Below, piece by piece: positions 43,794 to 52,424 of a stretch of DNA of 64,000 nucleotides. Origin of the DNA: an uncultured Clostridium sp. (GTDB lineage Bacteria; Bacillota; Clostridia; Lachnospirales; Lachnospiraceae); the NCBI GenBank assembly GCA_900539185.1, contig UQBG01000005.1, positions 77,691 through 141,690 on the forward strand. The letters run 5' to 3'. Numbering within the stretch: position 1 is the first letter of the stretch; every line of letters begins with the position of its first letter. The translations under genes and the position numbers were made by a program. The notes beneath the pieces were generated by a model. It did not search any database, was not told the origin of the DNA, and was given only the letters and a program-made list of their open reading frames with translations.

Positions 43794-43819
43794 GAATGAG
43801 TTGTGTGAACAACGCAAAT

Positions 43820-43903
43820 GCGGAAGTGTCGGAACTGGCAGACGAGCAAGACTAAGGATCTTGTGGCAGCAATGTCGTGTGGGTTCAAGTCCCATCTTCC
43901 GCA
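43820..43903 (+). tRNA. tRNA-Leu, anticodon AAG
   Basis: GCGGAAG (43820-43826) pairs with CTTCCGC (43896-43902); discriminator A is at 43903, with no encoded CCA. The anticodon stem-loop is CAAGA-CTAAGGA-TCTTG, so the anticodon is AAG. A long variable arm and GGGTTCAAGTCCC T arm fit tRNA-Leu. A34 is rare in bacterial tRNA-Leu and would need deamination to inosine by a TadA-type enzyme to read CUC as well as CUU. A strong promoter lies upstream. Confidence 0.93.
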
Positions 43904-44613
43904 TTTTTTTTACATTGGAAGAAGCAAATAAAATGGATTTAATTCCGTTTTTAGAAATTGATTTGCTCAATTTACAAAACTCACAAATTTTGCAGTTGCA
44001 AAAATTTTCAAAAGAAAAATTTGATAAAACTGACATATTTAGCACTGCTGAAGAATTAAAATATTCATCACTAATAAAAAGTGCCATTCAAAATGAAATT
44101 GATAATCCATCGCCGGAGTTTGTTAAATATATTGTGACAGGTATTTATGACGGAAAAAAGAATCAAGCTATATTAGATAAATTTACTCCTATAGTAAAAA
44201 AATCTTTTTCTGCACTAATAAATGACAAGGTTAACCAAAAACTTTCGTCTGCGTTGGATAATACAATTGAATCGGAGATTGCAAGCTCATCAGAATCCGT
44301 TATTCCTGAATCTAATGATTCTAAAATCGTAACAACAGAAGAAGAAATCGAATCATTTTATATTATCAGAGGCCTGCTTGCTGAGGTATGCAGTATTGAA
44401 GATATTGTATACAGAGATACCGAAAGCTATTTTGGTATTCTTTATAAAGACAACAATAGAAAACCTATATGCAGAATTAATTGTGACACGAAGAACAAGC
44501 AAATATTAATTCCTGATGAGAATAAAAAGTTTGAAAGATTTTATATTAGTTCATTAAACGATTTATATAAGTATAAGACCAAGCTAATAGACGTTGTAAA
44601 AAGGTACTTATAA
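43904..44613 (+). pseudogene. C-terminal remnant of a COG4748 (HSDR_N-type) protein, fused to the tRNA 3' end
   Basis: From the last base of the tRNA onward the frame reads FFTLEEANKMDLIPFLEIDLL, then SAIQNEIDNPSPEFVKYIV, FTPIVKKSFSALINDKVNQ, VTTEEEIESFYIIRG, and ends YKTKLIDVVKRYL. These are the middle and C-terminal parts of COG4748 proteins, where the sequence before this point (a HSDR_N nuclease-like domain of about 120 residues) is absent. So the gene is truncated exactly at the tRNA boundary. ATG 43933 could start a 226-residue product, but no ribosome-binding site is seen. It is strikingly AT-rich compared with its neighbours, a sign of acquired DNA. Confidence 0.75.
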
Positions 44614-44636
44614 AATCTGATTATCAAATAAAACAT

Positions 44637-44667
44637 AAAAAAGGGGCTGTAATAAGCCCCCTTTTTA
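44637..44667. terminator. Bidirectional intrinsic terminator
   Basis: AAAAAGGGGCT and AGCCCCCTTTTT form a hairpin with loop around GTAATA. It serves the convergent purine operon from the right and the remnant from the left. Confidence 0.85.
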
Positions 44668-44675
44668 CGTTTGGA

Positions 44676-45854
44676 TTAGTGGTGGAATAAACGGATACCG
44701 GTGAATGCCATTACCATATCATACTTATCACAGCATTCGATTACCAGATCATCACGAACAGAACCACCCGGCTGAGCGATATACTTTACACCACTCTTGT
44801 GTGCACGCTCAATATTATCGGAGAATGGGAAGAATGCATCGGAGCCGAGAGTAACATTTGTATTACCATCCAGCCATGCACGCTTTTCTTCTCTGGAGAA
44901 AACCTCCGGCTTTACCTTGAAGCGTTTCTGCCACTCGCCTTCTCGCAGGACATCCTCGTATTCGTCACCGATGTAGACATCGATGGCATTATCACGATCG
45001 GCACGTCCCAGTCCATCTACGAACTGCAGGTTCATAACCTGTGGAGCCTGACGCAGATACCAGTTGTCAGCCTTCTGACCGGCCAGTCTGGTGCAGTGGA
45101 TTCTGGACTGCTGACCGGCACCGATACCGATGGCCTGTCCATCCTTTACATAGCATACAGAGTTTGACTGTGTATACTTCAGGGTGATCAGTGCAATCTT
45201 GATATCAATCAGTGCAGCTTCCGGAATCTCCTTATTCTTTGTTACGATATTGGATAACAGATCGGCATCAATATGCAGTTCATTTCTTCCCTGCTCAAAG
45301 GTGATGCCATATACCTGCTTGCGTTCAATCGCAGCCGGAACATAGGAAGGATCAATCTGGATAATATTGTAATTGCCCTTCTTCTTGGCCATCAGCAGTT
45401 CCATAGCCTCTTCGGTGTAACCCGGAGCGATGACACCATCGGATACCTCACGCTTGATCAGGCGGGCCGTGTCCGCATCGCAGACGTCAGACAGAGCGAT
45501 AAAGTCACCAAAGGATGACATACGATCTGCACCTCTGGCTCTGGCGTAGGCACATGCCAGTGGAGAAAGCTCACCCAGATCATCTACCCAGTAGATCTTA
45601 GCAAGAGTGTCGCTTAATGGAAGTCCAACAGCAGCACCGGCCGGGGATACATGCTTGAAAGAAGTAGCAGCAGGAAGACCGGTTGCCTCTTTCAATTCCT
45701 TTACTAACTGCCAGCCGTTGAAGGCATCCAGGAAGTTAATATAGCCGGGTTTGCCGTTTAATACAGTTACAGGCAGATCACTGCCGTCTTCCATATAAAT
45801 TCTGGAAGGCTTCTGATTCGGGTTACAACCATACTTTAATTGAATTTCATTCAT
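44676..45854 (-). CDS. purH: AICAR formyltransferase, stand-alone (PurH C-terminal type)
   Basis: The 392-residue protein matches only the transformylase half of PurH: KYGCNPNQKPSRIY at the start, TSFKHVSPAGAAVG (catalytic Lys-His), ARGADRMSSFGDFIALS, QSNSVCYVKDGQAIGIGAGQQSRIHC, SDAFFPFSDNIERA and IAQPGGSVRDD. The N-terminal IMP cyclohydrolase domain of ordinary PurH is missing. The next gene upstream, a PurO-type cyclohydrolase, supplies it. It transfers formyl from 10-formyl-THF to AICAR to make FAICAR. The gene lies 14 bases after purO and shares its ZTP riboswitch. Confidence 0.93.
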   Translation of the reverse strand: MNEIQLKYGCNPNQKPSRIYMEDGSDLPVTVLNGKPGYINFLDAFNGWQLVKELKEATGLPAATSFKHVSPAGAAVGLPLSDTLAKIYWVDDLGELSPLACAYARARGADRMSSFGDFIALSDVCDADTARLIKREVSDGVIAPGYTEEAMELLMAKKKGNYNIIQIDPSYVPAAIERKQVYGITFEQGRNELHIDADLLSNIVTKNKEIPEAALIDIKIALITLKYTQSNSVCYVKDGQAIGIGAGQQSRIHCTRLAGQKADNWYLRQAPQVMNLQFVDGLGRADRDNAIDVYIGDEYEDVLREGEWQKRFKVKPEVFSREEKRAWLDGNTNVTLGSDAFFPFSDNIERAHKSGVKYIAQPGGSVRDDLVIECCDKYDMVMAFTGIRLFHH

Positions 45855-45868
45855 GACAGATAACTCCT

Positions 45869-46582
45869 TTACTGATTTTTATTTATGATTCTGGTTTCAT
45901 AGGTACCGGTCTGGATATCGATATAACGAACGAAGAGGGATACCTTGTTATCTTCATTTAGGCTATTCCATACCGTTGCGGTAAAGGCATCGATGTCTCC
46001 GGCGATGTCTACCAGCTTTGGTTCCCCTTCGAAGCTAGGAAGCGGTTCTTCATTTCTGGCATAGGTATGAATAAAATGTCCCTCGCCTGCCAATGGATTC
46101 TCATAGGTAAAGGTGTAACGGTTGCAGGCAGCAGGATTTCCGTTATGACTCTTTAAGATGGACATTGCATAGTGATAAGTACCATTGGTTACCTGCATGA
46201 TACCGGAGATACGAGGGGTGTAGTTCGGACCATCCGGCTCAAACTCTCTGGAACGGAGAGATTCTTCAAAGGTCAGACCGGCCTTCAGACCATCATAGAT
46301 CGTATCTGTCTGATCACCATTCGTTACGATGGTTTTCTCACCCAGAACACGAACAGGTGCATAGATAATCAGGCTTGGATCCTCCATTTTTGATGGATCA
46401 AAGGCCTCGGTGCGGATGCCTTCCGCTTCGGTTACGAATACGCGATTCCGGCTGTTTGAACTTCTTCCCATAATAAAGTACGCAGTAACGGCTTTGGTTC
46501 CGTCTTCAGATCGACCGATGACGATGCCGCGTCCAGGGTAAGCATTGCTGCTTAATTCCTGTTCCAGTGATAGTAGCTTCAT
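45869..46582 (-). CDS. purO: IMP cyclohydrolase, PurO-like
   Basis: 237 residues from ATG 46582 with AAGGAGG 8 or so bases ahead. It has the archaeal-type IMP cyclohydrolase pattern: NAYPGRGIVIG, AYFIMGRSSNSRNRVF, YDGLKAGLTFEESL, FEPDGPNYTPRISG. It closes FAICAR to IMP, the final step of de novo purine synthesis. In this genome the last two steps are thus split across two genes, one bacterial-type and one archaeal-type. The leader carries a ZTP riboswitch. Confidence 0.92.
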   Translation of the reverse strand: MKLLSLEQELSSNAYPGRGIVIGRSEDGTKAVTAYFIMGRSSNSRNRVFVTEAEGIRTEAFDPSKMEDPSLIIYAPVRVLGEKTIVTNGDQTDTIYDGLKAGLTFEESLRSREFEPDGPNYTPRISGIMQVTNGTYHYAMSILKSHNGNPAACNRYTFTYENPLAGEGHFIHTYARNEEPLPSFEGEPKLVDIAGDIDAFTATVWNSLNEDNKVSLFVRYIDIQTGTYETRIINKNQ

Positions 46583-46604
46583 GTGTTTATCCTCCTTATA
46601 TGCA

Positions 46605-46632
46605 TAAAAAAACACCTGAACAGACCTTCAGG
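46605..46632 (-). terminator. Terminator in the expression platform of the ZTP riboswitch
   Basis: On the minus strand CCTGAA (revcomp of 46627-46632) and TTCAGG (revcomp of 46615-46620) form a hairpin followed by seven T residues, directly after the aptamer. It ends transcription unless ZTP is bound. Confidence 0.85.
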
Positions 46633-46750
46633 CTGCCCAGGCGGTCGGCTCAATATAGAAAAGTAATCGATCGCATATACGACTACCGACACACTCCCTT
46701 GTAGTTTCTCTACTCTGATCCCGGATCAGTTCCGCCAGTCATGTATCTGT
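46632..46750 (-). ncRNA. ZMP/ZTP riboswitch (pfl) aptamer
   Basis: Read on the minus strand: TACATGACTGGCGGAACTGA at the 5' side, AAGGGAGTGTGTCGGTAGTC in the middle and GCCGACCGCCTGGGCAGCC at the 3' side. GACTGGCGG with CCGCCTGGGCA is the pfl hallmark. ZMP (AICAR) or ZTP accumulates when 10-formyl-THF is short, and binding turns on the downstream genes. Placing it before AICAR formyltransferase and IMP cyclohydrolase fits exactly. Confidence 0.93.
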
Positions 46751-46841
46751 CTTCATATTATAAGAAACCAGGGGTAAATGCAAGTAGAAAGTTTGCAGAA
46801 TTGAAAAAAAGGGACAGGTTATAATTTGTATGCAAAATCAC

Positions 46842-46870
46842 TTGAAAAGGAACAAGATATCGCCTATAAT
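46842..46870 (+). promoter_or_regulatory. Cold-shock gene promoter with a long 5' leader
   Basis: TTGAAA (46842-46847), 17 bases, TATAAT (46865-46870). The start codon lies at 46988, so the leader is about 110 bases, as in cspA-type genes where the leader RNA changes fold with temperature. Confidence 0.75.
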
Positions 46871-46987
46871 GACAGCAGATAGGACGAAGGCGTGCACGAT
46901 GTGTGGGCCTTTTCCTATTTTTAGTACTGCTAGAGAATGTGGAGATTCACAACTCAAAACAGGTAGTAAGGAAGTGGAGGTAATAAC

Positions 46988-47191
46988 ATGAAAACAGGAA
47001 CAGTCAAGTGGTTTAATGCGAAGAAAGGCTATGGATTCATCAGTGATGAGGAAGGAAAGGATATCTTTGTACATTTCTCAGCATTGGAGATGCCGGGCTT
47101 TAAGGTATTAGAGGAAGGCGATAAAGTAGAGTATGAAGTTGTAGAAGGAGAAAAGGGACCTCAGGCAGCAAAGGTTGTAAAGGTATCTTAA
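46988..47191 (+). CDS. Cold-shock protein
   Basis: 67 residues, the standard length of CspA-family proteins. It has the RNA-binding motifs [16 protein letters not shown] (RNP1) and [10 protein letters not shown] (RNP2) of an OB fold. AGGAAGTGGAGGT precedes the start. Such proteins melt RNA structures and act as antiterminators. It is transcribed alone from a long-leader promoter and stopped by a strong terminator. Confidence 0.96.
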   Translation: MKTGTVKWFNAKKGYGFISDEEGKDIFVHFSALEMPGFKVLEEGDKVEYEVVEGEKGPQAAKVVKVS

Positions 47192-47208
47192 ATCTTATAA
47201 AGTCTACA

Positions 47209-47256
47209 CAAAAGAAACAGTAGTCAGGTCTCAGAACTTGGCTACTGTTTCTTTTG
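47209..47256. terminator. Bidirectional intrinsic terminator
   Basis: CAAAAGAAACAGTAG (47209-47223) pairs perfectly with CTACTGTTTCTTTTG (47242-47256). The right arm overlaps the last codons of the convergent XRE regulator gene. Confidence 0.85.
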
Positions 47257-47580
47257 CGCAAATTTCTTCAAGATAGGGATGATAACAGTTTGAATCTGGT
47301 CTTCCGGGATGCTTTGACAAAGCAGATTAATCTCCCGATAGGACTCCTTCAGAGAATAGTCCGGATCAAAGAACTCGGATAAGGTGATGTGGTAAAAGTC
47401 GCATATACTTGCCAGTACATCATATGGTACGCTTTGACGATGCCGGCGGACATCACCCAGATAGCCTTTGTTCAGATTCAGCTCCTCACTTAGCTTCGTG
47501 GCAGATATAGAAGAATTATCTATTAGCTCAAATAACCGTTTTCGGATATAGGCATCATTCATAATGGTATCACTCATCAT
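47242..47580 (-). CDS. XRE-type small transcriptional regulator
   Basis: 112 residues from ATG 47580, with AAGGAG 6-7 bases ahead. A helix-turn-helix lies at about 15-60 (SISATKLSEELNLNKGYLGDVRRHRQSVPYDVLASICDFYH read as an XRE fold), then a helical C-terminal part (YREINLLCQSIPEDQIQTVIIPILKKF). The protein probably binds the repeated operator sites found just upstream and represses itself and possibly the divergent EAL gene. Its 3' end coincides with the shared terminator. Confidence 0.82.
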   Translation of the reverse strand: MMSDTIMNDAYIRKRLFELIDNSSISATKLSEELNLNKGYLGDVRRHRQSVPYDVLASICDFYHITLSEFFDPDYSLKESYREINLLCQSIPEDQIQTVIIPILKKFAQKKQ

Positions 47581-47630
47581 AAAAACTCCTTTACACTCTT
47601 TAAGTATAAACGAATGAAAAATCAAAAATA

Positions 47631-47685
47631 CGGAAAAACTCCGCGAAAATAATTGCAATTTGCGTAAAAATACGGAAAATATCCG
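47631..47685. promoter_or_regulatory. Two identical operator-like palindromes 42 bp apart
   Basis: CGGAAAAACTCCG (47631-47643) and CGGAAAATATCCG (47673-47685) are 13-bp sites with CGGA/TCCG arms. Their starts are 42 bp apart, about four helical turns, on the same face of DNA. They lie between the XRE gene and the divergent GGDEF-EAL gene and suggest cooperative repressor binding. Confidence 0.6.
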
Positions 47686-47816
47686 CTATCTAAACCAAGT
47701 TCGTTGCCCCAGGCGTCACCGACTTAAAAATCAGTTGAAATCACCTAACAGAAAAGTTAATATATAAGTATATATGAGAAAAAACAGAAAGAACGATTCA
47801 GAGGGGAGGGAATCAG

Positions 47817-50066
47817 ATGAAGCATAAGACTACAATTATCCAGCTATGGCTTTCTATTATATTGCTTGCGACGATTCTGACGGCCTCGGTTGTATTTTAT
47901 ATTGACAATCTAAATAATAATTTTGAACAGGAAGTTCTGCGGACGATGGAGGAGGTATCGACGCAGGGTGCCAAGGCTGTTCAAAGTGAAATTCTGGCAA
48001 AGGAGCATATGATATCGGATCTGGCAACGGTTATATCGATCGATTCGGAGCAGGATTCGGATGCGATAGTAGCCAGTATTCAGGAACAGATGCTCCCGAT
48101 TGTAAGAGCGAACGGATTCCGTGGAATGGGAATTGTTCTTCCGGACGGAACTGCATATTCTACGAACGGAACGGTCTATGACACAGGAAATTCAGGGGTG
48201 TTTCGGACGGCGTTATCCGGTGAAACGACGGTCTCAGGGAGAGTCGCTTTGGATGGACGTGGAAAGGACGGAAAATATGTAACAGTGTATTCTTCGCCGG
48301 TATATGATAAGGAAACCGGTGAGCTGGTAGCAGCCATCTATGCAACCTATGATATTAATCGGTTCCGTTCAACTATGGAGGTTCAGTCTTTTCATGGAGA
48401 TGGTTATTCTTATCTGGTAGAGGGAAACGGAGATGTCGTTGTTGATTCGACGAATGAGACGGCGTTTAAGAATATGACCAATATCTATACGTCCATGCGC
48501 GAAGCCAATGCCTGGAATGAGACGGCGATACAGGAGCTGAAGCAGTACATGGAAGATGAGGACAGTGGACGGGTAGTATTTACAAATGATGTAGATAAAT
48601 ATCTGTATTGCAGTCCGGTAGGAATCAATGGCTGGTATCTGTTGACCGTTGTACCGGTGAGTGTCGTTGATAATCAGATGAACGTGGTGGTCAGAGATAC
48701 GATTATTCTGGTAGTCGTACTGGCGTGTATCTTTCTGGCACTGATTTTATTATTGATTAATCAGCAGAACCGGAAGCAGAAGGAACTGTTGACACTGGCA
48801 TATGTAGATCCGGTTACGGGTGGTGATACCTTTGCGAAGTTTCAACGGGATTATATGAAGGCGATGGAGGATCTTCCAAATCAGAAGTTTGCATTGCTTT
48901 CTCTGGATCTGAACCGATTCAAGATGTTAAATGACCTGTATGGCAACGAAGAGGGTGATCGGATCCTTCAGAATATGGATGCAATCTGGAAGGAAATGCT
49001 GGGAGAACATGAATACTGTGGGCATCGTATGGCAGACCGGTTTGCAGTTCTTCTGACATATACAGATCGGGAAGAACTAAAGGAACGTGTGAAGGAATAT
49101 CGGAGACGGCTTCAGGCTACGGCACGAAATCGATATAACCTGAGTCTGCGAATCGGAATCTATCGGATCAAAGATAACAAAGAAAACTTTTCTACGGCAC
49201 AGAGCCGTTCGATGATGGCGTTTTCGGCAGCGAAGGACTCGGAACAGCATTTTTATGCATTCTATGACGATGCAATGGAAGAGCAGATGATCTGGGAAAA
49301 GAATGTGGAGGATAATTTCCAAAGAGCATTGAGGAATCATGAATTTGTAGTGTTCTATCAGGCGAAGATAAGCGTGGATTCCGGAAAAATCTCCGGTGCA
49401 GAGGCATTGGTTCGCTGGGTGAAACCGGATGGAACGATTATACCGCCGGGGCAGTTTATCCCGGTATTGGAAAGTAATGATACGATAGCAGAACTGGACC
49501 GGTATATGTTCCGGGAGGTATGTCAGCAGCAGAAGGCATGGCTGGATGAAGGAAAGCCAATCGTACCGGTTTCTGTAAATCTGTCCAGAGTACAGCTGGC
49601 CGATGAACATCTGGTGAATAATTATAAAGAAATTCTGGAGGAAACCAAACTCCCGGCAAGGTATGTGGAACTGGAATTTACAGAAAGCTCCATGTTTGAT
49701 AATGAAACGGTACTGCGTGATACCGTGGATCAACTTCATGGTATGGGAATGAAGGTTCTGATCGATGACTTTGGAGTCGGATACTCTTCTATGATGTCGC
49801 TAAAGGTGATACCGGTAGATATCCTGAAGCTGGATAAGAGCTTTATCGATAGTATCGGAGATGACCGTGGAAATAAGATCGTAGTCAGTATCATAGAATT
49901 CGCAACCTCTCTGGGGATGAGTGTAACAGCAGAGGGCGTTGAAAATGATGAACAATACCGCTTTTTGCAGAATCATCGCTGTGATGATATTCAGGGATAC
50001 TATTTCTCAAGACCGATTCCGGCCGGCGAATACGCACGAAAGTACTTTCAGCAGAGTGCGGAATAA
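47817..50066 (+). CDS. Membrane-bound cyclic-di-GMP phosphodiesterase with degenerate GGDEF domain
   Basis: The 749-residue protein has a TM helix (about 9-28), an extracellular dCache-like sensor (about 30-290), a second TM helix (about 297-318), a GGDEF-fold domain whose catalytic motif reads as MADRF (about 404) so no cyclase activity is expected, and an EAL domain (about 500-740). The EAL signature (SGAEALVRW), ELEFTESSMF, DDFGVGYSS, LKLDKSFI and TAEGVE are intact, so the enzyme should hydrolyse c-di-GMP. GAGGGGAGG precedes ATG 47817. The XRE operators upstream may control it. Confidence 0.93.
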   Translation: MKHKTTIIQLWLSIILLATILTASVVFYIDNLNNNFEQEVLRTMEEVSTQGAKAVQSEILAKEHMISDLATVISIDSEQDSDAIVASIQEQMLPIVRANGFRGMGIVLPDGTAYSTNGTVYDTGNSGVFRTALSGETTVSGRVALDGRGKDGKYVTVYSSPVYDKETGELVAAIYATYDINRFRSTMEVQSFHGDGYSYLVEGNGDVVVDSTNETAFKNMTNIYTSMREANAWNETAIQELKQYMEDEDSGRVVFTNDVDKYLYCSPVGINGWYLLTVVPVSVVDNQMNVVVRDTIILVVVLACIFLALILLLINQQNRKQKELLTLAYVDPVTGGDTFAKFQRDYMKAMEDLPNQKFALLSLDLNRFKMLNDLYGNEEGDRILQNMDAIWKEMLGEHEYCGHRMADRFAVLLTYTDREELKERVKEYRRRLQATARNRYNLSLRIGIYRIKDNKENFSTAQSRSMMAFSAAKDSEQHFYAFYDDAMEEQMIWEKNVEDNFQRALRNHEFVVFYQAKISVDSGKISGAEALVRWVKPDGTIIPPGQFIPVLESNDTIAELDRYMFREVCQQQKAWLDEGKPIVPVSVNLSRVQLADEHLVNNYKEILEETKLPARYVELEFTESSMFDNETVLRDTVDQLHGMGMKVLIDDFGVGYSSMMSLKVIPVDILKLDKSFIDSIGDDRGNKIVVSIIEFATSLGMSVTAEGVENDEQYRFLQNHRCDDIQGYYFSRPIPAGEYARKYFQQSAE

Positions 50067-50144
50067 GTATGAAAATCAGTGGAAAAATCTAGTATGACAT
50101 GCTATAGTAGAACAATGTGAGACTGATGAACATAGGAGGCTGTT

Positions 50145-51740
50145 ATGGCACAGGAATATCAAAAAGAAATAGAAAAACGAAGAACATTTGCGATTATATC
50201 TCACCCGGATGCAGGTAAGACAACATTAACGGAAAAGTTTCTGCTATATGGTGGAGCGATCAATACAGCCGGTTCCGTAAAGGGAAAGGCAAACTCAAAG
50301 TATGCGGTTTCGGACTGGATGGGAATCGAGAAAGAAAGAGGTATCTCGGTTACATCTTCGGTACTGCAGTTTAATTATGATGGGTATTGCATTAATATTC
50401 TGGATACACCGGGACATCAGGACTTCTCGGAGGACACATATCGAACCCTGATGGCAGCGGATTCTGCGGTCATGGTGATCGATGCATCCAAGGGTGTTGA
50501 GGCACAGACAATTAAGCTGTTTAAGGTATGTGTAATGCGGCATATACCGATCTTTACGTTTATTAATAAAATGGATCTGGAAGCAAGAGATTCCTTTGAA
50601 CTTCTGGACGATATCGAAACGGTGTTAGGCATCAAGACCTGTCCGATCAACTGGCCGATCGGTGCCGGTAAGCGATTCAAGGGCGTTTATGACAGAGATA
50701 CCCGCCAGGTATCGATGTTTCAGGCTGTTTCTGTAGGTGGTGCAAAATCGGCAGCAGAGACGGATTACAGTATCGATGATCCACAGTTAAAAGAAGCGGT
50801 CGGAGAGGAACTTTACCGGCAGTTGATTGATGAAGTTGAGCTGTTGGATGGAGCCAGTGACAGCTTTGATCAGGAACTGGTAAATAAAGGGGAGTTGTCA
50901 CCGGTATTTTTTGGATCGGCATTGACGACCTTTGGTATACAGACCTTTTTGGAGCATTTCCTGAAGATGACACGGTCACCATTGCCGAGAATGTCGAATG
51001 AGGGGATGATTGATCCGATCGAAGCACCATTTTCCGGCTTTGTATTTAAGATTCAGGCAAATATGAATAAGGCGCATCATGACCGGATCGCATTTATGAG
51101 AATCTGTTCCGGTAAGTTCGATGCATCCAAGGATGTTTATCATGTGCAGAGTGGACGGAAACTGAAGCTGTCACAGCCACAGCAGATCATGGCACAGGAT
51201 CGAAAGGTTATTGATGAAGCCTATGCGGGAGATGTAATCGGTGTCTTTGATCCGGGCATCTTCTCGATCGGAGATACCCTGTGTGCACCGGGTAAAAAGT
51301 TTGCATATGAAGGAATTCCAACCTTTGCACCGGAGCATTTCTGTCGACTGGTTTCTCTGGATTCCATGAAGAGAAAGCAGTTCATAAAGGGTGTTACACA
51401 GCTGGCACAGGAGGGTGCAATCCAGATCTTTAAGGACTATGCGCTGGATCTGTCAGAGATCATCGTTGGTGTCGTTGGCGTTCTGCAGTTCGATGTACTG
51501 AAGTACCGGTTAGAGAGTGAGTATAACTGTGAAGTCCGGCTGGAGCCATTGCCATACAACTATATCCGCTGGGTAAAGGATCCGACAACAGATCTGAATA
51601 AACTGAAGCGGGTAACCGACTGTAAGAAGGTAAAGGATATGAAGGATAATCCGTTATTATTGTTCGCAAATGAATGGTCTATCCGTCTGGTGCTGGAGAA
51701 TAATGAAGGGCTGGAGCTGGAGGAGTTCCGAAAGAACTGA
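50145..51740 (+). CDS. prfC: Peptide chain release factor 3
   Basis: The 531-residue GTPase has ISHPDAGKTTLTEK (G1), ERGISVTSSVLQF (G2), DTPGHQDFSEDTYR (G3), NKMD (G4), and the RF3-type domain 2 and 3 (SPVFFGSALTTFG, GVVGVLQFDVLKYRL). RF3 frees RF1/RF2 from ribosomes after termination. Standard length. AGGAGGC precedes ATG 50145. Confidence 0.97.
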   Translation: MAQEYQKEIEKRRTFAIISHPDAGKTTLTEKFLLYGGAINTAGSVKGKANSKYAVSDWMGIEKERGISVTSSVLQFNYDGYCINILDTPGHQDFSEDTYRTLMAADSAVMVIDASKGVEAQTIKLFKVCVMRHIPIFTFINKMDLEARDSFELLDDIETVLGIKTCPINWPIGAGKRFKGVYDRDTRQVSMFQAVSVGGAKSAAETDYSIDDPQLKEAVGEELYRQLIDEVELLDGASDSFDQELVNKGELSPVFFGSALTTFGIQTFLEHFLKMTRSPLPRMSNEGMIDPIEAPFSGFVFKIQANMNKAHHDRIAFMRICSGKFDASKDVYHVQSGRKLKLSQPQQIMAQDRKVIDEAYAGDVIGVFDPGIFSIGDTLCAPGKKFAYEGIPTFAPEHFCRLVSLDSMKRKQFIKGVTQLAQEGAIQIFKDYALDLSEIIVGVVGVLQFDVLKYRLESEYNCEVRLEPLPYNYIRWVKDPTTDLNKLKRVTDCKKVKDMKDNPLLLFANEWSIRLVLENNEGLELEEFRKN

Positions 51741-51871
51741 TCGAGCGTTCAGTTAGGTATACAGTTTGGTTATTTACACAACCTTTACGCGATTGTAAGA
51801 ATTTGTAAATTGTTATAATGAAAGATATGGAGTAGAATAAAGAATAAGAAAGCAGAAAGGGGAGTAATAAT

Positions 51872-52396
51872 ATGGTATCGGGAAATCTGATTTCCATAGC
51901 ACTGGCCGGCAGTAGTTTTGTTCGTCCGGGAGTTATGGCAATGATATGGATCGGTCTGGCGATTATCTTTGTGATAGCGGAATTGATCAGTCTGGGATTG
52001 ACAAGTATATGGTTTGCGGCCGGTGCACTGGCAGCAGCATTTGCAGCGATCCTGGGAGCACCGTTCTGGTTACAGATGATAGTATTTATTATAGTTTCTG
52101 TGATCTTATTGGCATCTACCAGAAAGTTTGCAAAGCGATATCTGGAGAATCGTATTGTCAAGACAAATGCAGAGAGTTTGATCGGAAAAACCTCGATTGT
52201 ACAGGAGACGATTGATAATGCCGCACCATCCGGAAAGATCCGAATCGGAGATGTAGAGTGGACGGCCAGAACGCTGCAGGAAGGCCGGGTGATTCCGCAG
52301 GGAAGCCGTGTGGTGATCCGTGAGATCGCAGGTGTGAAGTGCATGGTAGAACCGGCAGAAGAGGAAGCAACCCCAAAAGAAACCAAAGAGAACTAG
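51872..52396 (+). CDS. NfeD-like membrane protein
   Basis: 174 residues with two to three N-terminal hydrophobic helices (about 22-40, 45-65, 70-90) and a C-terminal OB-fold (NAESLIGKTSIVQETID...GKIRIGDVEWTARTLQ) typical of NfeD. NfeD proteins partner with SPFH/stomatin proteins, whose gene follows 28 bases later. AAAGGGGAG precedes ATG 51872. Confidence 0.92.
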   Translation: MVSGNLISIALAGSSFVRPGVMAMIWIGLAIIFVIAELISLGLTSIWFAAGALAAAFAAILGAPFWLQMIVFIIVSVILLASTRKFAKRYLENRIVKTNAESLIGKTSIVQETIDNAAPSGKIRIGDVEWTARTLQEGRVIPQGSRVVIREIAGVKCMVEPAEEEATPKETKEN

Positions 52397-52424
52397 TATA
52401 AGAGCAAAATGGAGGTAGTAACAC

